This document shows positions 1 to 6,101 of a DNA stretch of 64,000 bases, in pieces. The stretch is from Clostridia bacterium (GTDB lineage Bacteria > Bacillota > Clostridia > Lachnospirales > Lachnospiraceae). The stretch covers positions 1 through 64,000 of the forward strand of contig CAJTHL010000018.1 of assembly GCA_910576205.1 (NCBI GenBank), in the 5' to 3' direction. The notes beneath the pieces were generated by a model. The model made no database searches and was not told the DNA's origin. It was given only the letters and a program-made list of their open reading frames with translations. Position numbers and translations under genes: made by a program. Numbering within the stretch: the first letter of the stretch is position 1; the number at the start of each line of letters is the position of its first letter.

Positions 1-195
1 TATTTTGAGGAGCGCTTATCTGGCAGGAATCTGTAAAGGAGATTTTAAGGAGCTGCATTGACAGGGATAAAATTCCCTGTATAATACAGACAAGGGCAGA
101 ACCAAAAGACCGGCTCTGCCCGCTTGTAACTATTCATAAATCTTATGTCAGTTTTTTGGATTTACACAAAACTTGAAACGGTCTCATCGTTTGTA
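1..195. other. Left-edge stretch without a clear gene; strong promoter and hairpin
   Basis: No gene can be assigned. A plus-strand frame open from the edge to the stop at about 59-61 could be the last 19 codons of a gene entering from the left, but this is too short to identify. The stretch also holds a strong promoter (58-85) followed at once by a hairpin (94-121), described separately. The rest, up to the stop of the tail-fibre cassette at 196, shows nothing recognisable. Confidence 0.4.
58..85 (+). promoter_or_regulatory. Consensus sigma-A promoter with an inverted repeat in its spacer
   Basis: TTGACA (58-63) and TATAAT (80-85) are perfect consensus hexamers separated by 16 bp. The spacer contains AGGGA-N6-TCCCT, an inverted repeat that could be a repressor site. 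The predicted transcript starts near 92 and immediately forms the stem GGGCAGA (94-100) with TCTGCCC (115-121). No plus-strand gene follows; the transcript would run antisense into the tail-fibre cassette. It may be an orphaned promoter or the start of a small RNA. Confidence 0.55.
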
Positions 196-765
196 CTATT
201 TAACACTATATAATATTGAAACACGCATATTTTTCAAAGTTGCACCCCAATCGTATCCACTACCACCTATAAACTTATAATAAAATGAAATAATGTCATT
301 TTTAGCCAGACTGATATTTATGGAACCACTATAGCTATTTGTACCTCCACTACTTTTTACTGCTATATTGTAAATATTTTCATTGTTCTTCTTAATTATA
401 CATATACCATATTGCCCACCATTTCCATAAGTTGTAGTTTGTATTAGGGATAAACTAATTGTTGCATTGCATGTACCGTTACATAATATTGTTCCACCAC
501 TTTTCGTAAACCAGGCATCACCATTAAAGGAGTTAACACTAAGTGAAATATCAGATCTTGATACTGACTGATCACTAAGACTCCCTGTTAACGTTTTATT
601 GGATGGAGGATATACCAAAATTTTGATTAGTTCGGCCATATCAAGTAAAGTTGTATATTGTGGGACGTTAATACCTTTGGCGACCAACACATTTCCAATA
701 CTATTGGCCGCCATAGTAAAATTTGCACTTGGGGCTTGTTTTCGCCAGGAAAATGCATCTTGCAA
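196..765 (-). CDS. Orphan phage tail-fibre C-terminal cassette A
   Basis: The 189-residue product resembles the distal end of phage tail fibres and receptor-binding proteins. Residues about 20-50 have the collar pattern (VLVAKGINVP then LDMAELIKIL) common in siphophage tail proteins, followed by a Gly/Ser/Asn-rich beta-strand tip. There is no N-terminal shaft. The frame begins only 11 codons before a shared core (720-739 on this strand) and an in-frame stop lies just upstream, so it looks like a silent cassette rather than an expressed gene. The only possible start is TTG without a good ribosome binding site. Cassettes B and C carry the same core in the same frame. A+T content is higher than in neighbouring housekeeping genes, consistent with phage origin. 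Confidence 0.6.
   Translation of the reverse strand: MQDAFSWRKQAPSANFTMAANSIGNVLVAKGINVPQYTTLLDMAELIKILVYPPSNKTLTGSLSDQSVSRSDISLSVNSFNGDAWFTKSGGTILCNGTCNATISLSLIQTTTYGNGGQYGICIIKKNNENIYNIAVKSSGGTNSYSGSINISLAKNDIISFYYKFIGGSGYDWGATLKNMRVSILYSVK
720..739 (-). repeat. Shared recombination-like core, copy A
   Basis: On the minus strand this reads caagccccaagtgcaaattt. It matches 19 of 20 bases of the core at the start of cassette B (2199-2218, opposite orientation) and is close to that of cassette C (3241-3260). In all three the core is read in the same frame as (K)QA-x-SAN or LSAKL. This is the arrangement expected of crossover sites in shufflon-type C-terminal exchange. Confidence 0.6.
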
Positions 766-868
766 TCAAATTCTGCATATGCTATAATGCCAGTAGGCAA
801 AGAGCAGTAAATAGTCCATGCAGGACGACAACGAAAAACCCCGGTGCTGGAACACTGGGGTTTTTCTA
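760..868 (+). ncRNA. Candidate antisense RNA convergent to the 28-residue membrane peptide gene
   Basis: A plus-strand promoter, TTGCAA (760-765), 17 bp, TATAAT (783-788), would start a transcript near 795. It ends in the hairpin plus T-run at 834-865, giving an RNA of about 70 nt with no ORF. The hairpin is symmetrical and also ends the opposing mRNA of the peptide gene at 918-1004. Convergent transcripts meeting at a bidirectional terminator are typical of type I toxin-antitoxin loci such as txpA/ratA. The predicted overlap is short, about the terminator itself, so the antitoxin role is inference. Confidence 0.35.
834..865. terminator. Bidirectional rho-independent terminator
   Basis: The stem AACCCCGGTG/ CACTGGGGTT is flanked by A5 on the left and T5 on the right, so it can stop transcription from either strand. 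On the minus strand it follows the 28-residue peptide gene; on the plus strand it ends the candidate antisense RNA. Confidence 0.75.
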
Positions 869-917
869 TTCCTAATTTTGGCAGTGGGAAGGCTTAGGCC
901 CACAGGCTAGTTACCAA

Positions 918-1004
918 CTATTCGTCACCGTCTAACCATTTGATGATGTATTGGCAAATTACATCAGCCACAACAGCGACAATAAGAGCAATAAATACTT
1001 CCAT
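918..1004 (-). CDS. 28-residue hydrophobic peptide ending KWLDGDE (type I toxin-like)
   Basis: The peptide starts MEVFIALIVAVVADVICQYI and ends IKWLDGDE, a single predicted membrane helix followed by a charged tail. ATG is preceded by AAAGGGGG at good spacing, and an extended -10 (TGATATAAT, 1052-1060) lies upstream. It is too short for automatic gene calling, but its layout matches type I toxins: tiny membrane peptide, own promoter, bidirectional terminator (834-865), convergent promoter (760-788). From memory, similar short peptides with a KWLDG ending occur in clostridial genomes as unnamed proteins. Toxicity is inference. Confidence 0.6.
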   Translation of the reverse strand: MEVFIALIVAVVADVICQYIIKWLDGDE

Positions 1005-1051
1005 GCAGTTCACCCCCTTTCTGTACCAAGTCTAGGGGCGGTAACGGGAGT

Positions 1052-1060
1052 ATTATATCA
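1052..1060 (-). promoter_or_regulatory. Extended -10 promoter of the 28-residue peptide gene
   Basis: On the minus strand TGATATAAT provides a TG-extended -10 element. A possible -35 (TTGTAG) lies 20 bp further upstream, which is long, so the extended element probably carries the recognition. The start point would be about 40 nt upstream of the ATG at 1004. Confidence 0.5.
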
Positions 1061-1093
1061 CGTTTTTACATATTATTCTACAATTTTCATCAC

Positions 1094-1118
1094 AAAAGCT
1101 CCCGGGGTGTGCCGGGAG
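1094..1118 (-). terminator. Terminator of the tyrosine recombinase gene
   Basis: A GC-rich stem, CTCCCGG pairing with CCGGGAG, is followed on the minus strand by CTTTT. It begins 18 bp after the recombinase stop codon and separates it from the peptide gene promoter. Confidence 0.65.
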
Positions 1119-1135
1119 TGCGGATGATAGATGCA

Positions 1136-2167
1136 TTAAGCTGACAGATAGCGTTTATGCGCTGCCCGGACATTATCACGAGCCACGGTGCAGTAAATCA
1201 TTGTCGTACTTATATCTTCATGACCAAGCAACGCCTGAACGTCCTGGATAGGCATTCCCCGGTTTAGTGCATTTGTGGCCGCTGTGGCCCGGTAACGATG
1301 GGGATGCACTTTTTCCACCCCAGCACGGATCCCCAGCCGCTGAAGAATCTGGCGGACGCCGTGCTCCGTGAGGCGGGAATATGGTGATTTAGAGGAAACA
1401 AATAATGCCGGATTGGTATCTTTCCGGGAAAGTAAGTACTTCTTCAAGTGATAACAGGAGGAGGCATTCAGATACACCTCCCGTTCCTTAGCCCCTTTGC
1501 CAAATACAACACAGTCCATGGTATCCCAGTGGATATCCTGGCGGTTCAGCCGGACAAGTTCACCAACCCGCATCCCGGTGCTGTACAACAGCTCAATGAG
1601 GGCCAGATCCCGCTCCTTTTTGCAGGCGCAGCGCAGGATCTCCCGTTCTTCATCCGAATAGGGCTTTTTGACCTTCTTTTCATAATGGATCTGGTCGAGA
1701 GCTGCGGCGGGATTGTACACAATATGCTTTTTTCGCTGAAGCCAGCCAAAGAAGCTGTTAAAACAGATCCGTTTGTTGTTCAGATACCGGTTTCCAACCT
1801 GTCGCTGGGCCTTACACTGGGCAAGGTAGGTGAAGAGATCCTCTGTTGTGATCTCCCGGACAGGTTTAGCCAGATCATGAAGCATCAAGCAAAGCTGGAG
1901 CTTGTAATGCTCAATGGTCTTATCGCTCCGGCCGGCCATTTTCAGACCGGCCAGATACATGTAAAGATAGTCCATATAGGTTTTTTCCTCCCGCACGGCC
2001 ACATCCGTGCATTTTTTGGTTACGTCGTACTCGGCCAACTGATAGTAGAGGTATAGCCTTAGGTCAGTGGCATGTTCGGCCGGGAGCTTCCCGGTCAGAA
2101 ACTGCAATACATCATTAATTAACTGCTCTTTCAAGGTATCCATCCCTCCTTTGTAAGTTATGGGCAT
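1136..2167 (-). CDS. Tyrosine recombinase (XerC/D-like) within tail-fibre cassettes
   Basis: The full-length product (up to 343 residues) is a site-specific recombinase that cuts and rejoins DNA through a catalytic tyrosine. The N-terminal SAM-like core-binding domain spans about 60-155. All catalytic residues are visible: Arg200 (TGMRVGEL), Lys224 (FGKGAKER), His290 and Arg293 (HPHRYR), His316 (LGHEDIS) and Tyr325 (MIYCTV). The start is uncertain: AAAGGAGGG lies directly before an ATG at 2143, too close for that codon, so a downstream TTG or an upstream start is possible. The gene lies between two inverted copies of the tail-fibre core, so it is a good candidate for the enzyme that shuffles these cassettes. 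It could also be the integrase of a decayed prophage. Confidence 0.9.
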   Translation of the reverse strand: MPITYKGGMDTLKEQLINDVLQFLTGKLPAEHATDLRLYLYYQLAEYDVTKKCTDVAVREEKTYMDYLYMYLAGLKMAGRSDKTIEHYKLQLCLMLHDLAKPVREITTEDLFTYLAQCKAQRQVGNRYLNNKRICFNSFFGWLQRKKHIVYNPAAALDQIHYEKKVKKPYSDEEREILRCACKKERDLALIELLYSTGMRVGELVRLNRQDIHWDTMDCVVFGKGAKEREVYLNASSCYHLKKYLLSRKDTNPALFVSSKSPYSRLTEHGVRQILQRLGIRAGVEKVHPHRYRATAATNALNRGMPIQDVQALLGHEDISTTMIYCTVARDNVRAAHKRYLSA

Positions 2168-2537
2168 AGTATACCAGAAAGATGCCTCAGCAGAAAAGCA
2201 AGCCCTAAGTGCAAATTTGCAAGGGGTATCGGTTAAATGGCCAGATTATGGTAGCGCAACACAAATAACCCCTTTTCCTCAATCTTATACTGCAACCGAA
2301 GATTGCTGGTTTGTGGTTTCTATTCAAAGAAATAGCATAACTGGTAAGGGAACTACATTTCAAATGTTTATAGAGAACACACCGATTGATGCATTTTCAT
2401 TTAGTGATATTAAAGAAAATACGCAGGATATATACATATCCATGACACGTATGTTTCCATTGCGGCAAGGCAATACAGTTAAATTTGTAAATGATGGATG
2501 GAAAACACCAAGGTTAACTGTTATACCTTGTAAATAG
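2160..2537 (+). CDS. Orphan phage tail-fibre C-terminal cassette B
   Basis: This 125-residue product is a beta-rich fibre tip with no shaft. Residues 12-18 (KQALSAN) are encoded by the shared core at 2199-2218. After it the sequence differs completely from cassettes A and C, as expected for alternative receptor-binding tips. Upstream of the ATG the frame closes with TAA, and the region overlaps the start of the recombinase gene on the other strand, leaving no room for a promoter. It is probably expressed only if recombined behind a fibre gene elsewhere. The orientation is opposite to A and C. Confidence 0.55.
   Translation: MGIVYQKDASAEKQALSANLQGVSVKWPDYGSATQITPFPQSYTATEDCWFVVSIQRNSITGKGTTFQMFIENTPIDAFSFSDIKENTQDIYISMTRMFPLRQGNTVKFVNDGWKTPRLTVIPCK
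2199..2218 (+). repeat. Shared recombination-like core, copy B
   Basis: Reads caagccctaagtgcaaattt, differing at one base from copy A and at few positions from copy C. It lies inverted relative to A, so recombination between A and B would invert the segment carrying the recombinase and the 28-residue peptide gene. Confidence 0.6.
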
Positions 2538-2589
2538 AAAACATCCATTCCTGTTCATTGGCAAACAGGTTCCGGATTTTATATATATG

Positions 2590-2618
2590 TTGTATATTTA
2601 GTGCCCCCATGTTAAAAT
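2590..2618 (+). promoter_or_regulatory. Promoter of the 29-residue holin-like peptide gene
   Basis: TTGTAT (2590-2595), a 17-bp spacer, then TAAAAT (2613-2618). A palindrome CCCATG-N12-CATGGG overlaps the -10 region and could be an operator. The transcript would start near 2625 with a leader of about 85 nt. Confidence 0.6.
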
Positions 2619-2708
2619 AGGCACATGGGAAAACCAGAGAGCCAGGCGGCTACCCTCCATCTTCGGAGGGGCTAACCCTCCAGACCAAAGAGGAAGGAGG
2701 GGATAGCA

Positions 2709-2798
2709 ATGATTACATATCAGGACTTTTTCCTGTTTTGTACGTTCGTTGTTGCCCTTATCAGTCTGATATTTCAGATTTTTAAGGGAAAGAAATAG
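2709..2798 (+). CDS. 29-residue holin-like toxin peptide
   Basis: The peptide begins MITYQDFFLFCTFVVALISL and ends IFQIFKGKK: a short N-terminus, one membrane helix and a basic tail. This is the pattern of the Fst/TxpA and putative holin-like toxin families. The ribosome binding site AGGAAGGAGG is followed by GGATAGCA and ATG; upstream CCCTCC stretches (2644-2680) could mask it. A bidirectional hairpin follows the stop (2798-2826), and a convergent promoter lies at 2889-2917. Toxicity and antisense control are inferred from this layout. Confidence 0.7.
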   Translation: MITYQDFFLFCTFVVALISLIFQIFKGKK

Positions 2799-2917
2799 CC
2801 GCCAACTACCGCTAATAGTTGACGGCCTAAATAATTAGGTACTCATTTAGAAGGGTAGCCGCTTCTCTGGCTTTCCCTTTTCATAATCATCATAGCATAT
2901 TGCTATATGGATTTCAA
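2790..2917 (-). ncRNA. Candidate antisense antitoxin RNA of the 29-residue toxin
   Basis: A minus-strand promoter, TTGAAA (2912-2917), 17 bp, TATGAT (2889-2894), would start an RNA near 2882. It runs toward the toxin gene and stops after the hairpin at 2798-2826, giving about 90 nt without an ORF and complementary to the 3' part of the toxin transcript. Convergent small RNAs sharing a terminator are the known design of par (Fst/RNA II) and txpA/ratA. Its 5' end repeats that of the toxin mRNA. Confidence 0.5.
2798..2826. terminator. Hairpin shared by toxin mRNA and antisense RNA
   Basis: GCCGCCAACTA pairs with TAGTTGACGGC around a six-base loop. It starts on the last base of the toxin stop codon. 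The minus-strand side is followed by a T-rich tract, so it ends the antisense RNA well; on the plus strand the tail is weaker, so the toxin mRNA may read through to 2880. Confidence 0.6.
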
Positions 2918-2946
2918 CTGTTTTATTTTGACTGTACGACTACTTA

Positions 2947-3258
2947 CTACACACGTTGCCACATGTACACGGCCAGGTATGGCGGCATATTTGTGTATGA
3001 TGCTCTGGAAGCGTAGGGCGAAACAAGAACACGATTATTCCATGCACCTCCTGTTGTTAAACCATTATAACTTCCATCGGCAATTTGGATTGATGTTGTA
3101 GCTTCTCCGCCAGTGCTGCCATTAGGATATCCGGTGCTAGCGGCTAATAGGAACCTCCCTTGTATTTGTTCCCACGTCCCGCCAAACAACAGGGCTGGAT
3201 TTGTATCAATGACAGACATATATATGCTTCCTACCGGATACAATTTTGCACTTAGGTC
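2947..3258 (-). CDS. Orphan phage tail-fibre C-terminal cassette C
   Basis: The frame opens at the shared core (LSAKL) and continues YPVGSIYMSV, GGTWEQIQGRF and a C-terminal PPYLAVYMWQR. These are hallmark motifs of the C-terminal part of phage tail-fibre and baseplate structural proteins. An in-frame TAA lies just upstream of the core, so no shaft or start region is attached and the only start codon is a TTG at 3243. To the right there is only non-coding DNA and a methyltransferase remnant, so this is a silent cassette or a prophage relic. Confidence 0.65.
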   Translation of the reverse strand, partial: DLSAKLYPVGSIYMSVIDTNPALLFGGTWEQIQGRFLLAASTGYPNGSTGGEATTSIQIADGSYNGLTTGGAWNNRVLVSPYASRASYTNMPPYLAVYMWQRV

Positions 3259-3260
3259 TT
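3241..3260 (-). repeat. Shared recombination-like core, copy C
   Basis: On the minus strand it reads aagacctaagtgcaaaattg, matching 17 of 19 bases of copy B. It lies exactly where the similarity to a tail fibre begins, in the same reading frame as the other two copies. Confidence 0.5.
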
Positions 3261-3358
3261 ATTCCCACACACACATTCAATACCCGCATATACATACCAT
3301 TATATCACCAGGCAATAAAGCTGTAATAGCTTCCACCCACACGCCTCCCCTCATTGCC

Positions 3359-3953
3359 TCATTTAATCCCCAGGATCCCAACCTGCATATAAGAGCACCA
3401 GAAAATCTCCTCATTCCCGAACCCGCATTTTTGCAACACATGAATCTGCTCCCTAATCGTAATGGGGAAATACTCTCTATTATATCTGCGTATATGACTT
3501 AGGCATTCTTCCTCGCTCCTTCCGTTTTCGCGCTGGTAAGTTTTCCAGCGTTTCAAATACAAGCTTTTAAAAATGTCATTATCTGGCGCAAAATTTTCTA
3601 CTGTAAAAAACAGTCCATTCTTTTTAAGGTCATTGTAACAATTCCGGATCGCATTGTAAATTCTGTATTGGAGTTTTCCAGAAATCAACCTCTGGAGAAC
3701 GGATCTGTTTTTCCGCTATCTTTAGCATTTGCGGCGAATTGTCACAGCAGACCATCTTCTTCACCGGAAGCTCTCTGATGGCCATATCTGCCATTTTTCC
3801 AGTTCCACAGCCTATGTCTAACCAAATTACCGTAACACAAAAAGGCGTACGGACAAGATCTGCTATCTGTTTAAAATATTCTTCATAGTATGGCAGAGCA
3901 GCCACGATTTCCGTATCATATTTCTCTGGTGAAAAGGCCTGCCTCCGCATCAT
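3359..3953 (-). pseudogene. SAM-dependent methyltransferase with internal deletion
   Basis: The N-terminal half (from ATG at 3953) has the Rossmann SAM-binding motif LDIGCGTGKMA and the acidic strand end MVCCDNSPQML. It runs into a stop after PIQNLQ. The C-terminal half continues in another frame from AIRNCYNDLKKNGLFFTVEN to the stop at 3359. About 40 residues that should contain motif II are missing, together with a frame change near 3660-3690, so the protein is not functional. The ATG overlaps the stop of the upstream acetyltransferase gene (ATGA), showing an original two-gene operon. Confidence 0.75.
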
Positions 3954-4582
3954 ACGCCTCCCTGCCCAAAACTGTCCAGATAACACTGCAGCTTTTCTGC
4001 AAGCTTCCCGATATGCACCCCGTCAACAAATGAATGATGCACCTGTACGGAAAATGGCAGGCAGACTTTTCCGTCTTTTTCCCGGAATTTTCCCCAGTCA
4101 AACAAAGGAACGGCATTATCCCTCTTTCCAGATTCCGTATGGGAAATATGCGTATAGGACACCCACGGAAAAGGCGAAAACATATAAACGTCATTTGCCA
4201 TTGGCGCGACAAAATACGCTGTCTGATCTTCCTCCGTCTTTTTCGCCAATGCAACATACTCCTCCATCGTATCCTGCATGGGAACATCAACCACCTTAAA
4301 AAGCTCTGTGGATCTGTCAAGATATGTAACCGACGTATGGATCGTCTCAAAAACGGCTGGTCTATCCTCCACAAACCGGCAGCGAAACTCCTCTATTTCA
4401 TTTGCGCATTTCGTTACAGCGTACACAAGAGAAAATGTAAATGAAAACCGCCGTTTCTTCACCTGGGCAAGAAAATTTGTGATGTCTACATCAAAAGTCA
4501 CGCAATACTGCGGTTGAACACTGTTCCGAAACACCTCAAAGTGCTGGGCTCTTTTCCATTTAGATACATCAATATACTTCAT
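3950..4582 (-). CDS. Chloramphenicol acetyltransferase family (CatA-like)
   Basis: The 210-residue product belongs to the CAT family, trimeric enzymes that use acetyl-CoA to acetylate an antibiotic hydroxyl group. The family signature HHSFVDGVH is at residues 182-190, with the catalytic His as the second His of the HxxxD motif (His183, Asp187). MKYIDVSKWKR is a typical beginning, and AGGAGG at good spacing decides the start at 4582 rather than an upstream ATG. Length is normal and the frame intact. It is followed by a translationally coupled methyltransferase remnant and preceded by a GntR remnant, and two direct repeats lie in its promoter region. Some family members are poor resistance enzymes, so a resistance phenotype is not certain. 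Confidence 0.88.
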   Translation of the reverse strand: MKYIDVSKWKRAQHFEVFRNSVQPQYCVTFDVDITNFLAQVKKRRFSFTFSLVYAVTKCANEIEEFRCRFVEDRPAVFETIHTSVTYLDRSTELFKVVDVPMQDTMEEYVALAKKTEEDQTAYFVAPMANDVYMFSPFPWVSYTHISHTESGKRDNAVPLFDWGKFREKDGKVCLPFSVQVHHSFVDGVHIGKLAEKLQCYLDSFGQGGV

Positions 4583-4631
4583 AATCCGTCCTCCTGATAG
4601 AAATCCTTCTTTTCTATCATGCATCATCAGC

Positions 4632-4659
4632 TGTATGATGTCAATTAATTGTATGATGT
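4632..4659 (-). promoter_or_regulatory. Direct repeats, candidate GntR operator, at the catA-like promoter
   Basis: The plus strand carries TGTATGATGT twice (4632-4641 and 4650-4659), 18 bp apart. On the minus strand a TTGACA-like -35 lies between the copies, so a bound repressor would block the acetyltransferase promoter. The adjacent broken GntR gene may once have encoded that repressor. Confidence 0.45.
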
Positions 4660-4671
4660 TTATGTCTAAAA

Positions 4672-4701
4672 GAAAAGCACCTGCTCATTATGGCAGGTGC
4701 T
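4672..4701 (-). terminator. Terminator downstream of the GntR remnant
   Basis: AGCACCTGC pairs with GCAGGTGCT, followed on the minus strand by TTTCTTTT. It lies directly after the regulator stop codon at 4708. Confidence 0.75.
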
Positions 4702-4707
4702 AAAGCT

Positions 4708-5267
4708 TCATTCGATATCCAGTTCTTTCATGGCATGCATGATATGAATCCTCATGGCGTTCCTTGCCCCCTCCGCATTGCGTTGTTCCAGAAATTCCAT
4801 AATCATCCTATGGTCGCCCAGCGTGGCCTTCATTGCTTTTTCGCTCTGGGTAGACAATGCCACTCCCTTTGTAATGGCCTGATATAATATTGGCATGAGT
4901 TTGTTCATAAACTCATTATGTGTGGCCTGGGCGATGGCCATGTGAAAAGAATGTTCATCATTGGTTCTGTCCCTGCCGCTTCTGATCTCATCTTCAACCC
5001 GTTCTCCGTATTCAAGAATCCTTTTTATCTCCGCATCTGTTCCAGCACCCTTTCCGTAACATAAGTACCTTTTCCGCGTCTGACCTCCAGCAGATTGTAC
5101 GCAACCAGTATTCTTACCGCTTCCCGCAAGGTTGTACGGCTCACATGAAGCTTCTCTGACAATTCCATCTCGTTTGGAAGCTTGTCCCCAACAGAAAAAC
5201 GCTTTTCTATGGTTATCATAGAAAGAATACTGTCAGCAATACTTTGAGAGAGCATTTTATTTTTCAT
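4708..5267 (-). pseudogene. GntR/FadR-family transcriptional regulator, internally deleted
   Basis: The first 80 codons encode a complete winged helix-turn-helix (SVGDKLPNEMELSEKLHVSR, then TTLREAVRILVAYNLLEVRRGKG) and end in a premature TAA near 5025. The rest lies in another frame (DAEIKRILEYGERVEDEI, then HMAIAQATHNEFMNKLMPIL) and forms the second half of an FCD ligand-binding domain. The first FCD helices, about 40 residues, are missing. The gene is thus broken by a deletion with frameshift. A truncated DNA-binding protein could still be made. It sits beside the acetyltransferase it may have controlled. Confidence 0.8.
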
Positions 5268-5318
5268 GGCTTTTTCCGCCTTTTTCTTTTCTGGATATTG
5301 TATTCATCATATAAAATC

Positions 5319-5366
5319 AAAAAACCCTGGCTTCTCTCGATTCTCCTATCAAGAGCTCCAGGGCTT
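5319..5366 (-). terminator. Terminator after the tRNA genes
   Basis: A CCCTGG/CCAGGG-closed hairpin followed on the minus strand by a run of T residues lies just downstream of tRNA-Met. Confidence 0.7.
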
Positions 5367-5373
5367 CTGTCAG

Positions 5374-5447
5374 TAGCGAGAAAGGGATTTGAACCCCCGA
5401 CACCGCGGGTATGAACCGCGTGCTCTAGCCAACTGAGCTATCTCGCC
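5374..5447 (-). tRNA. tRNA-Met (CAT)
   Basis: The 74-nt minus-strand sequence folds as a full cloverleaf: acceptor GGCGAGA/TCTCGCT, D stem GCTC/GAGC, anticodon stem CGCGG/CCGCG with loop TTCATAC, and T arm GGGGG-TTCAAAT-CCCTT. The anticodon is CAT. Elongator Met is most likely; tRNA-Ile2 with a modified CAT cannot be excluded by eye. CCA is not encoded. Confidence 0.93.
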
Positions 5448-5450
5448 ATA

Positions 5451-5523
5451 TGGGACCTATAGGGCTCGAACCTATGACCCTCTGCTTGTAAGGCAGATGC
5501 TCTCCCAGCTGAGCTAAGATCCC
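5451..5523 (-). tRNA. tRNA-Val (TAC)
   Basis: The 73-nt cloverleaf has acceptor GGGATCT/AGGTCCC, D stem GCTC/GAGC, anticodon stem TCTGC/GCAGA with loop CTTACAA, and T loop TTCGAGC. The anticodon TAC reads Val codons. It lies 3 bp upstream of tRNA-Met and is probably cotranscribed with it. Confidence 0.95.
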
Positions 5524-5615
5524 ATGTGTGCGGGCTGCTTTCACAACCCGCTTTGCTATTATACTATTACTACAGAGAAAAAGTCAAGCCTTTTCTGAAA
5601 TTTTTGTAAGTAATT

Positions 5616-6029
5616 TTACAAAAACTGATTAAACTCTACTTTTTCCCCGCCAGGCCCAAGAACCGTAAAGAATTTTACGCCCTTCTCAAAGAAGGGAAGC
5701 GTCTGGATTTCCTCATCCAGGAAGGTGCATCCCGTTTTCTTCATCTCCTCAAAGGCCGCCTGGATATCCTTTACGTCCAGAGCCAGGTGATCGATATGAC
5801 CGTCGCTTCTGGCGGCAATCTCTTTCATGGTCTCCTCGTCCAGATGATACATTTCCAGCACCAGGTTTCCCTTTTTCAGAAAAGCAGCGTGGATGTTATC
5901 CTCCGGCATGACCTTTTCCTCAATCTTCTCAAATCCCAGAACCTCTGTGTACCATGTCATGCTCTTTTCCATGTCCACACAGGGAAGTCCCAGGTGCTGC
6001 ATTCCCATTACATTTTCCTGCATCGTCAT
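5616..6029 (-). CDS. VOC family protein (glyoxalase/dioxygenase fold)
   Basis: The 137-residue product has two beta-alpha-beta-beta-beta modules of the vicinal oxygen chelate superfamily. It opens with MQHLGLPCVDMEKSMTWYTE, and the second half has DHLALDVKDI and ends GPGGEKVEFNQF. Metal-ligand candidates are His11, Glu59 (LVLEMYH) and His80 (IDHLAL). The superfamily includes glyoxalase I, bleomycin-binding proteins and epimerases, so the exact reaction is unknown. It lies between thrS and the tRNA genes, all on the minus strand. Confidence 0.85.
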   Translation of the reverse strand: MTMQENVMGMQHLGLPCVDMEKSMTWYTEVLGFEKIEEKVMPEDNIHAAFLKKGNLVLEMYHLDEETMKEIAARSDGHIDHLALDVKDIQAAFEEMKKTGCTFLDEEIQTLPFFEKGVKFFTVLGPGGEKVEFNQFL

Positions 6030-6101
6030 TGTCTCTTCTCCTCTCTGTATAAAGAATGCCCTTACCGGCCTGTTCCGGCAATCCGGGCGTTTACCGGAAC
6101 C

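Larger units (their letters stand above)
2627..2879. repeat. About 250-bp unit with inverted ends enclosing a peptide gene
   Basis: GGGAAAACCAGAGA (from 2628) plus GGCGGCTACCCT on the left are mirrored on the right by GGGAAAGCCAGAGA plus AGCGGCTACCCT on the minus strand (about 2879 to 2852). The two convergent transcripts would therefore begin with almost identical sequence, and a full-length toxin mRNA could pair its 5' end with its 3' end. Ribosome access may be controlled by this folding, or the ends may be terminal repeats of a small mobile unit. Confidence 0.55.

Noticed and set aside
94..121. Hairpin as a rho-independent terminator
   Set aside because: No T-run follows on either strand, and it lies at the start of a predicted transcript.
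1448..2056. 202-codon plus-strand frame inside the recombinase gene
   Set aside because: All catalytic residues of a recombinase are on the other strand; no ribosome binding site here.
1..3300. Diversity-generating retroelement at the tail-fibre genes
   Set aside because: No reverse transcriptase gene and no template/variable repeat pair; the cassettes differ completely beyond the core, which suits shuffling rather than mutagenic copying.
3916..4374. 152-codon minus-strand frame overlapping the acetyltransferase
   Set aside because: It is a shifted frame of the acetyltransferase gene, rich in Arg and Trp and without a start signal.
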